Shown one piece after another: positions 1-5,207 of a stretch of DNA of 9,239 bases; position 1 is the first letter of the stretch; every line of letters starts with the position of its first letter. Both the position numbers and the translations under genes were made by a program. The DNA is from Planctomycetota bacterium (lineage in GTDB: Bacteria; Planctomycetota; SBBH01; JAHFOU01): assembly GCA_023261525.1 (NCBI GenBank), contig JAHFOU010000075.1, positions 1-9,239 of the forward strand, in the 5' to 3' direction. Below the pieces are notes generated by a model. The model ran no database searches and had not been told where the DNA came from. It worked only from the letters and a program-made list of their open reading frames with translations.

Positions 1-1
1 C

Positions 2-25
2 ATCCCCGAGGATCGCCGCCGATGA
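2..25 (+). CDS. 3' tail of an upstream operon gene (partial)
   Basis: One forward frame reads a short tail, Ile-Pro-Glu-Asp-Arg-Arg-Arg, and ends at a TGA (23-25) that overlaps the ATG of the SDR gene as ATGA. The same kind of stop/start overlap links the next five genes, so a translationally coupled upstream gene is the simplest reading. Too little remains to name it. If the pathway proposed for this operon is right, a CoA ligase or thiolase would be expected nearby upstream, but nothing in these 24 bases shows that. Confidence 0.4.
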   Translation: MPEDRRR

Positions 26-777
26 GCCTGAAGGGAAGGGTCGCGGTGGTCACGGGCGCGGGCCGCGGCATCGGCGCCGAGACGGCCCGGGCCCTGGCCC
101 GCGCCGGAGCCTCCGTCCTCCTGGCCGCCCGCACCCGCCGGGAGCTGGAGGCCGTGGCCCGCTCCATCGGCAGGCAGGCCCGCGTCCTGCCCTGCGACGT
201 CACGAAACCCGCCTCCGTGAAGGCCCTGGCGAAGAAGGCCGGCGCCGTCCACATCCTGGTGAACGCCGCCGGCGTGGCGCCCTCGGACCCCCTCCTCAAG
301 ATCCGCCTGGCCGACTGGCAGCGGACGATGGCCGTGAACGCCACGGGCCCCCTGCTCACGATGCAGGCCTTCCTGCCGGGGATGCTGAAGGCCCGCTGGG
401 GCCGCATCGTGAACGTGGCCTCCACGGCCGCCAAGACCGCCGGGCCCTACATCGCGGCCTACGCGGCCTCCAAGCATGCCCTGCTGGGCCTCACGCGGGC
501 GGCGGCGGCCGAATGCGCCTCCCGCGGCGTCACCGTGAACGCCGTCTGCCCCGGCTTCGTGGACACCGAGATGACCCGGACCTCCCTGAAACGCATCTGC
601 GACAAGACGGGGATGTCCCGGACCCAGGCCCTGGACTTCCTCAAGGCCCAAAGCCCCCAGAAGCGCCTGATCGAGCCCGAGGAGGTCGCCTGGCTGATCG
701 CCTCCCTCTGCGCCGACGAGGCCAGGGGCCTCCACGGCCAGGCCCTCGTGCTGGACGGCGGGGGGACGATGTCGTGA
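22..777 (+). CDS. SDR-family NAD(P)-dependent dehydrogenase (3-hydroxyacyl-CoA dehydrogenase-like)
   Basis: This is a 251-residue classical short-chain dehydrogenase/reductase, a Rossmann-fold cytosolic enzyme that interconverts a hydroxyl and a ketone using NAD(P). The cofactor glycine motif is TGAGRGIG at residues 11-18. D59 follows as the adenine-pocket Asp, and NAAG lies at 81-84. The catalytic tetrad is N106, S134, Y147 and K151 (Y-x3-K), so the enzyme should be active. Length is typical for the family (about 250). A GAGGA Shine-Dalgarno at 8-12 lies 9 bases before the ATG and supports this start. Its stop overlaps the next start as TGATG. With crotonase and acyl-CoA dehydrogenase genes downstream, a beta-oxidation-like 3-hydroxyacyl-CoA or alicyclic hydroxyacyl-CoA dehydrogenase is likely. 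A FabG-like role cannot be excluded from sequence alone. Confidence 0.93.
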   Translation: MSLKGRVAVVTGAGRGIGAETARALARAGASVLLAARTRRELEAVARSIGRQARVLPCDVTKPASVKALAKKAGAVHILVNAAGVAPSDPLLKIRLADWQRTMAVNATGPLLTMQAFLPGMLKARWGRIVNVASTAAKTAGPYIAAYAASKHALLGLTRAAAAECASRGVTVNAVCPGFVDTEMTRTSLKRICDKTGMSRTQALDFLKAQSPQKRLIEPEEVAWLIASLCADEARGLHGQALVLDGGGTMS

Positions 778-1172
778 TGCAGGCCATCAACCCCAAATCC
801 CTGGGCGCCCCCAAGGGCTACGCCAACGGCATGCTAGCCCCGGCCGGCGGGAGACTGCTCTTCGTGGCCGGCCAGGTGGGCTGGGGCCCCGGACAAAAGG
901 TCGTGGACGGGGGCTTCGTCCCCCAGTTCGAGCAGGCCCTGAAAAATGTCCTGGCCGTGGTCGAGGCCGCCGGCGGGAAGACCGAGCACGTGGGGCGCCT
1001 GACCATCTATGTCGTGGCCAAGCGCCAGTACAAGGCGGAGCAGAAGGCGGTCGGGGAGGCCTACCGTAACGTGATGGGCAAGCACTTCCCGGCCATGGCC
1101 CTGGTGGAGATCAAGTCCCTGCTGGACCCGGATGCCCTGGTCGAGATCGAGGCCACGGCGGTGATCCCGTGA
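777..1172 (+). CDS. RidA/YjgF/YER057c/UK114-family protein lacking the substrate arginine
   Basis: This is a 131-residue RidA-family protein, a family of small trimeric proteins that mostly hydrolyse reactive enamine/imine intermediates and release ammonia. The family landmarks are visible: FVAGQVGW near residues 29-36, FEQALKNVLAVVEAAGG near 51-67, and the C-terminal FPAMALVEI...VEIEATAV block (104-129). In canonical RidA the motif is PAR-S-x-VEV, whose Arg binds the free carboxylate of imino acids. Here M107 replaces that Arg, so ordinary 2-imino-acid deaminase activity is doubtful. The ATG at 777 overlaps the SDR stop, and the same frame stays open upstream only as a shadow of the SDR gene. 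Its stop overlaps the GTG of the crotonase gene. The operon context suggests a pathway-specific enamine/imine or lyase role on a CoA-thioester intermediate, which is inference. Confidence 0.88.
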   Translation: MQAINPKSLGAPKGYANGMLAPAGGRLLFVAGQVGWGPGQKVVDGGFVPQFEQALKNVLAVVEAAGGKTEHVGRLTIYVVAKRQYKAEQKAVGEAYRNVMGKHFPAMALVEIKSLLDPDALVEIEATAVIP

Positions 1173-1966
1173 TCGCGCCGAAGACCTTCCGTTACGAGAT
1201 CGACGCCGCCGCCTCGGTGGCGACCCTCGTGTTGGACCGTCCCGACAAGCTGAACGCCCTGACCTTCGAGGTCTATGCCGAGCTGACCGAGGCCTTCCGG
1301 GCCCTGGACCAGGAGCCGGGCGTGCGCAGCATCGTCCTCACCGGCACGGGCCGGGCCTTCTGCTCGGGCGGGGACGTGGACCTCATCATCGGGAAGCTGT
1401 TCGAGCGGGACTACCAGGGCCTGCTGGAGTTCACGCGGTCGACCGGCGCCCTCATCCTGGCCATCCGGCGTTGCCGCCGGCCCGTCGTGGCCGCCCTGAA
1501 CGGCCTGGCCTCCGGCGCCGGGGCCGTGATCGCGGCGGCCTGCGACTTCCGCGTGGCGTCCGACTCGGCCAAGATCGCCTTCCTCTTCCACAAGGTCGGC
1601 CTCACGGGCGCGGACATGGGCGCGGCCTGGCTGCTCCAGCGCCTCGTCGGCCAAGCGAGGGCCACCGAGATCCTGATGCTCGGGGACTTCGTCGAGGCCA
1701 AGGAGGCCGAGCGCATCGGGCTCTACCACCGGGTGGTCCCCGGAGACAGCCTGATGTCGGAAGCGCGGGGTTTGGCGGAGCGCCTGGCCCTCAACCCCTC
1801 CTTCGCCCAGGGCATCACCAAGGAGCTCCTCACGCGCGAAAGCGCCATCGACCTGGCCACGGCGCTGGAGATGGAAAGCCAGGCCCAGGCCCTCTGCATG
1901 CAGGACCCCAACTTCCGGGCCTTCTACGACGCCTTCCAGGCCAAGAAGAAGCCGGCCTTCTCGTAA
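1169..1966 (+). CDS. Crotonase/enoyl-CoA hydratase-family protein without the two hydratase glutamates
   Basis: This 265-residue crotonase-fold protein acts on CoA thioesters; family members are hydratases, isomerases, hydrolases or ring-cleaving enzymes. The oxyanion-hole segment FCSGGDV is at 64-70, NGLASGAGAV at 111-120 and CDFRVASDSAKIAF at 125-138. Aligned by eye to rat mitochondrial hydratase, the catalytic Glu144 and Glu164 positions are V120 and F140. An Asp (D149, in VGLTGADMG) sits close by. Simple syn-hydration is therefore uncertain; hydrolysis, isomerisation or ring opening is equally possible. It starts at a GTG that overlaps the RidA stop (GTGA), with only weak purine-rich sequence upstream, so translation is probably coupled. 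Its stop overlaps the next ATG as TAATG. The C-terminus ends in AKKKPAFS, typical of a complete protein. Confidence 0.92.
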   Translation: MIAPKTFRYEIDAAASVATLVLDRPDKLNALTFEVYAELTEAFRALDQEPGVRSIVLTGTGRAFCSGGDVDLIIGKLFERDYQGLLEFTRSTGALILAIRRCRRPVVAALNGLASGAGAVIAAACDFRVASDSAKIAFLFHKVGLTGADMGAAWLLQRLVGQARATEILMLGDFVEAKEAERIGLYHRVVPGDSLMSEARGLAERLALNPSFAQGITKELLTRESAIDLATALEMESQAQALCMQDPNFRAFYDAFQAKKKPAFS

Positions 1967-3114
1967 TGCCCGACACCCGCACCGTCCGCGCCTTCCTCGA
2001 GGAGCGCCACCGGAAGCTGGCGGAGTCCTTCGACGCCTTCTCCTGCAAGGAAATCGCCACCCTCCCCGCTCCGGAGACGGACGAGGCGGCCCGCAAGCAG
2101 GCCCGTCAGATCCTCGGCTTGGCCGGCAAGGCCGGGCTCTTCGGCCACATCGTCCCCACGCCCGACCTGCGCGCCTGCGCCCTGGCCCGGGAGGCCCTGG
2201 CGGCCGCCTCCCCCCTGGCCGACGCCGTCTTCGCCCTCCAGGGCCTCGGCGCCGTGCCCATCGCCCTGGCCGGGTCCGAGGCCCTGAAGGCACGCTGGCT
2301 CCCGGCCGTCGCCAAGGGCGAGGCCATGGCCGCCTTCGCCATGACGGAGACCGAGGCCGGCTCCGACGTCGCGGCCATGAAGACGACCGCCCGCAAGGAC
2401 GGGGATGCCTATGTCCTCAACGGCGCCAAGGTCTTCATCTCGAACGCCGGGATCGCGGACTTCTACACGGTCTTCGCCTCGACCGATCCCAACAAGGGCA
2501 ACAAGGGCATCTCCTGCTTCATCGTGGAAGCCAAGACCCCGGGCTTCAAATTCGTGAAGGCCCAGGTCCTCTCCGCTCCCCACCCGCTGGGCGAGATCGC
2601 GTTCGAGAACTGCCGGGTCCCCACCGCCAACCGACTCGGCGAGGAGGGCGGGGGCTTCAAGGTAGGCATGGCCACCCTGGACCGCCTGCGCTGCACGGTC
2701 GGGGCCGCGGCCTGCGGGATGGCCGCCCGGGCCCTGGCCGAGGCCAAGGCCCATGTGCTCTCGAGGAAGCAGTTCGGCAAGCCCCTGGCGGAGTTCCAGC
2801 TGGTCCAGTTCCGCCTGGCGGCCATGGCCATGGAGCTGACGGCCGCCCGCCTCCTGGTCTACCGCGCCGCCTGGGAGGCGGACACGGGCACTCAGCGGGT
2901 CACGGTGGAGAGCGCCATGGCCAAGGCCTTCGCCACCGAGGCGGCCCAGCGCATTGTGGATTCAGCGCTCCAGCTGTTGGGCGGCAAGGGCGCCCTGGCC
3001 GAACACCCGGTGGAGAGGCTGTACCGAGCGGTGAGGGCGCTTCGCATCTACGAGGGCACGACGGAGATCCAGCACCTGGTCATCGCGGGGCAGATGCTCA
3101 AGGAGAAGGCGTGA
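1966..3114 (+). CDS. Acyl-CoA dehydrogenase family protein
   Basis: This 382-residue flavoprotein oxidises an acyl-CoA at the alpha/beta bond and normally passes electrons to ETF. Length is standard for the family. The FAD/substrate signature FAMTETEAGSD lies at 124-134, the NGAKVFISN strand at 152-160, and RKQFGKPLAEFQ at 267-278. Near the C-terminus are QLLGGKGA (336-343) and RIYEGTTEIQ (360-369), which carries the expected catalytic base E363, so the enzyme looks competent. The ATG overlaps the crotonase TAA. The reading frame stays open about 500 bases upstream, but there it is only the crotonase gene in another phase. The substrate cannot be read from sequence. With the SDR and crotonase neighbours, a dicarboxylic or alicyclic acyl-CoA formed after ring attack is plausible, as is ordinary fatty or branched acyl-CoA. 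No ETF gene is in view. Confidence 0.95.
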   Translation: MPDTRTVRAFLEERHRKLAESFDAFSCKEIATLPAPETDEAARKQARQILGLAGKAGLFGHIVPTPDLRACALAREALAAASPLADAVFALQGLGAVPIALAGSEALKARWLPAVAKGEAMAAFAMTETEAGSDVAAMKTTARKDGDAYVLNGAKVFISNAGIADFYTVFASTDPNKGNKGISCFIVEAKTPGFKFVKAQVLSAPHPLGEIAFENCRVPTANRLGEEGGGFKVGMATLDRLRCTVGAAACGMAARALAEAKAHVLSRKQFGKPLAEFQLVQFRLAAMAMELTAARLLVYRAAWEADTGTQRVTVESAMAKAFATEAAQRIVDSALQLLGGKGALAEHPVERLYRAVRALRIYEGTTEIQHLVIAGQMLKEKA

Positions 3115-3422
3115 GCCGCTTCGAGAAGCACGTCTTCGTCTGCCTGAACGAGCGCACGGCCTCCGACGCCCGCGGCTGCTGCAACGCCAAGGGGGCGGCC
3201 CAGGTCCTGGACCTCCTCAAGGGGGCCGTCCACGAGCGTGGCCTGAACAAACGGATCCGCGTCCAGCGGGCCGGATGCCTGGACCACTGCGAGCAGGGCG
3301 TGGCGATCGTGGTCTACCCCGAGGCGACCTGGTACGGGAACGTCACCCCGGCCGACTGCGCGGAGATCGTCGAGAAACACCTGGCGGGCGGGAAGCCGGT
3401 GGAGCGGCTTCTCCTCAAGTAG
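3111..3422 (+). CDS. Thioredoxin-like [2Fe-2S] ferredoxin
   Basis: This 103-residue protein matches the thioredoxin-like [2Fe-2S] ferredoxins (also seen as NuoE-like and hydrogenase-associated domains). The four expected cluster ligands are C11, C24 (with an extra adjacent C23), C56 and C60. Their spacing, C-x12-C-x31-C-x3-C, is very close to the known family pattern. The motifs HVFVCLNER and RAGCLDHCEQG are characteristic. It should carry single electrons in the cytoplasm. The start is a GTG overlapping the acyl-CoA dehydrogenase stop, preceded by a strong AAGGAG at 3100-3105 five bases away, the best ribosome site in this operon. A PaaA-like di-iron protein lies two genes downstream (directly downstream if the intruding SIR2 gene is removed), so it may supply electrons to that enzyme. 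This partnership is inferred from gene order. Confidence 0.93.
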   Translation: MSRFEKHVFVCLNERTASDARGCCNAKGAAQVLDLLKGAVHERGLNKRIRVQRAGCLDHCEQGVAIVVYPEATWYGNVTPADCAEIVEKHLAGGKPVERLLLK

Positions 3423-4490
3423 ATGAAGCCTGTTTTCATATTGGGATCCGGATTCTCAAAAGATCTCACAGAAAAAGGGAGGCACCCACACCCAACTCTT
3501 TCTGAACTCTCCATCCCTCTCTTAACAAAAAGCCTGGTCGCAGGAATCGAGGGGGAGTCATTGCTGGACGTAGCCACCCACGCAGGAGTTCCCATAAGCA
3601 TTTTGGGAAACGTTGAGCACTTAATGACATTCGCCTCCCAAGAGATGCCGTGGATGGAAGACCCCCGCAAGAAGATGCTACGGTGGTTGCATAGCGAAGT
3701 CTCCAGAGCTATCGCCCAAGAGTTCAAATTGCTGGATGAAGAAAATGCTTCGGTCGCAAGAAATCACCAGGCCGGGCACGAGGTTCTCTACTCTTGGCAC
3801 CAGAGCGAAGCCACTGTCATCACCTTCAACTGGGATACTCTCGTGGAGCGCTTGGCGATGCAACTGCCAAATAATGTTCGTGAGGGCAGTCTTTACCAGG
3901 TTTCTATCCGCGATGTAGCCCATCGGCTGGGCGATAATCAGAACGTTACAATTCGTGAGCAACCGGCAACCTCATTCCAGTTACTGAAGATGCACGGATC
4001 AATCAACTGGTACCAGGCAGCCACAGGAAACTCGCCAGACATCTACTACAACCCTGTTGATCCAGGTGTCCTGACTCCCTTCCCGGACGACGCCAGAGAA
4101 AAAGGGATGCGGGGGCTTATCCCCATGATCATTCCACCTGTCTTGGACAAGAGTGTCTTCTATGGGAATGATGTCATCACAGCCCAATGGACCTTGGCTA
4201 TGGACGCCCTAAAAAAGGCCTCGGCCATCTACATTTCTGGTTATTCCCTTCCCGAGACTGACTTGGCTACCCAATTCTTATTTCGAGAAGCTCTAGAAGA
4301 AAACAGGCAATGTCCCATTTATCTGGTAACCAAAGCCGCCTCCAAAGAAGAGGAGATCCTTAAACAACGTTATTTAGACGTTTTGAACGACAAGTCGAAT
4401 GAGCAAGGTCGGCTGAATATTCATAATGCCGGCGCCGACGAAAGTTCTTTAGGTTTGTTGGCCAAACTTATAAACAAGAAGGGGCCCTAG
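3423..4490 (+). CDS. SIR2-like (SIR2_2-type) NAD-binding protein, probable transferred defence gene
   Basis: This is a 355-residue single-domain protein of the divergent SIR2-like family found in bacterial NAD-depleting antiphage proteins. Landmarks in order are: nucleotide-binding FILGSGFSKD at 5-14 (GxGxS at 8-12), TFNWDTLVE at 134-142 (N136), LLKMHGSINW at 187-196 (H191), IIPPVLDKS at 236-244, and the late motif GYSLPETD at 273-280. N136 and H191 match the Asn/His pair needed for NADase activity in characterised SIR2 effectors, so activity is likely retained. No sensor domain, membrane segment or partner gene is visible. Base composition is far lower in GC than every neighbour (58% and 43% in two 60-base lines counted). 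The ATG abuts the ferredoxin stop and has no good Shine-Dalgarno. The gene appears inserted into the catabolic operon and would use its promoter. A metabolic deacylase role is unlikely. Confidence 0.85.
   Translation: MKPVFILGSGFSKDLTEKGRHPHPTLSELSIPLLTKSLVAGIEGESLLDVATHAGVPISILGNVEHLMTFASQEMPWMEDPRKKMLRWLHSEVSRAIAQEFKLLDEENASVARNHQAGHEVLYSWHQSEATVITFNWDTLVERLAMQLPNNVREGSLYQVSIRDVAHRLGDNQNVTIREQPATSFQLLKMHGSINWYQAATGNSPDIYYNPVDPGVLTPFPDDAREKGMRGLIPMIIPPVLDKSVFYGNDVITAQWTLAMDALKKASAIYISGYSLPETDLATQFLFREALEENRQCPIYLVTKAASKEEEILKQRYLDVLNDKSNEQGRLNIHNAGADESSLGLLAKLINKKGP
3423..4490. other. Low-GC island of exactly one gene inside a high-GC operon
   Basis: Composition and codon use change sharply at the ferredoxin stop (3422) and return at GGGGCCCTAG (4481-4490). 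Inside, A/T-ending codons and AT-rich runs such as ATTTTGGGAAACG are frequent; outside they are nearly absent. No transposase, integrase, tRNA or convincing terminal repeat flanks the island. The ends are only loosely alike: TAGATGAAGCC at 3420-3430 and TAGCATGCAAAAGCCC at 4488-4503. I infer single-gene acquisition; the mechanism is not visible. Confidence 0.75.
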
Positions 4491-4491
4491 C

Positions 4492-5193
4492 ATGCAAAAG
4501 CCCGAGATGACCCCCGAGTACCGCAAGACCCTCGTCCAGATGATGGAGAGCCAGGCCTACCGCGAGCTGGCGGCCGCCCAGATGTTCGGCTACGGCCTCC
4601 AGTTCATCCCCGAGATCAAGAACCTGAAGTTCATGACCTGGCACATCACCGAGGAGATGGAGCACTACCAGGACGTCGCCAAGATGTACGAGAGCTTCAC
4701 CGGGACCTCCGTCGAACCCGTCGTGAACAAGCGCCTCCGCGAGAAGCCCATCGCCTTCGCCCAGTCCTGGTTCGAGCTGGCCATGGCCCAGTTCCTCTAC
4801 GACCGCGGCGGGTTCTGGCAGTTGCAGGAGTACGAGAACTGCTCCTTCGAGCCCTACCGGACCGTCATCCAGAAGATCATCAAGGAGGAGCGCGGCCACC
4901 AGGACCTCGGGATGCAGATGGTCGTCGACCTCTGCAAGACCGGCGGATTCGAGGCGGAGAAGCAGCCCCTCTTCGACAAATGGTTCAAGCAGGGCATGCT
5001 GTCCTTCGGGAGGCCGAACACCGACGGCAACAAGTACGCGATCTCCGTCGGCCTCAAGAAGCGGGACTCCGGGGCCGTCATGCAGGACTTCCTCAACGAC
5101 ATCAAGCCGGCCGTGAAGGCCTGCAAGGTCCGCTTCCCGGACCCCAAGGCCATCGGCCTGGAGTGCCCGCCGGGCCTGGACTGGTCGCTCTAG
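4492..5193 (+). CDS. PaaA/PaaC-like ferritin-fold di-iron protein
   Basis: This 233-residue, mostly helical protein resembles the phenylacetyl-CoA epoxidase catalytic family (phenylacetic acid catabolic protein). Two ExxH motifs expected of a di-iron four-helix bundle are present: E55-M-E-H58 and E133-R-G-H136. The other likely ligands are E25 on the first helix and E95 or D104 on the third (SWFELAMAQFLYDRGG). All essential carboxylate/His pairs therefore appear intact, which suggests an oxygen-activating enzyme. At 233 residues it is nearer PaaC (about 250) than PaaA (about 310), but PaaC lacks a functional iron site. No paaB, paaC, paaD or paaE genes are visible, so it is not a standard Paa complex. 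The ATG lies 7 bases after AAGGGG (4479-4484), itself inside the end of the SIR2 gene. The ferredoxin gene probably was its original neighbour. The substrate is unknown; an aromatic acyl-CoA is inferred. Confidence 0.85.
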   Translation: MQKPEMTPEYRKTLVQMMESQAYRELAAAQMFGYGLQFIPEIKNLKFMTWHITEEMEHYQDVAKMYESFTGTSVEPVVNKRLREKPIAFAQSWFELAMAQFLYDRGGFWQLQEYENCSFEPYRTVIQKIIKEERGHQDLGMQMVVDLCKTGGFEAEKQPLFDKWFKQGMLSFGRPNTDGNKYAISVGLKKRDSGAVMQDFLNDIKPAVKACKVRFPDPKAIGLECPPGLDWSL

Positions 5194-5207
5194 GGATGTG
5201 GCATCCC
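5193..5207 (+). promoter_or_regulatory. Hairpin enclosing a start codon
   Basis: GGGATG (5193-5198), loop TGG, and CATCCC (5202-5207) form a perfect 6-bp stem. It contains the ATG (5196-5198) of the oxidoreductase gene and the last base of the preceding TAG. No usable Shine-Dalgarno precedes that ATG. A ribosome terminating on the di-iron gene would melt the stem, so it may enforce translational coupling. A CCCCCGGGGG palindrome (5205-5214) overlaps and offers alternative pairing. Function is inferred. Confidence 0.4.

Noticed and set aside
1061..2293. 410-codon open frame on the minus strand opposite the crotonase and acyl-CoA dehydrogenase genes
   Set aside because: Its product is dominated by Gly, Arg, Pro and Ala with no family motifs. 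It lies opposite genes with clear motifs, and such frames arise from the high GC at third codon positions.
3423..4490. An insertion sequence or transposon carrying the SIR2-like gene
   Set aside because: There is no transposase, no terminal inverted repeats and no clear target duplication. The low-GC region is just the one coding sequence.
4492..5193. Naming the di-iron gene paaA
   Set aside because: It is too short for PaaA and the other Paa epoxidase subunits are not visible, so only family-level similarity is supported.
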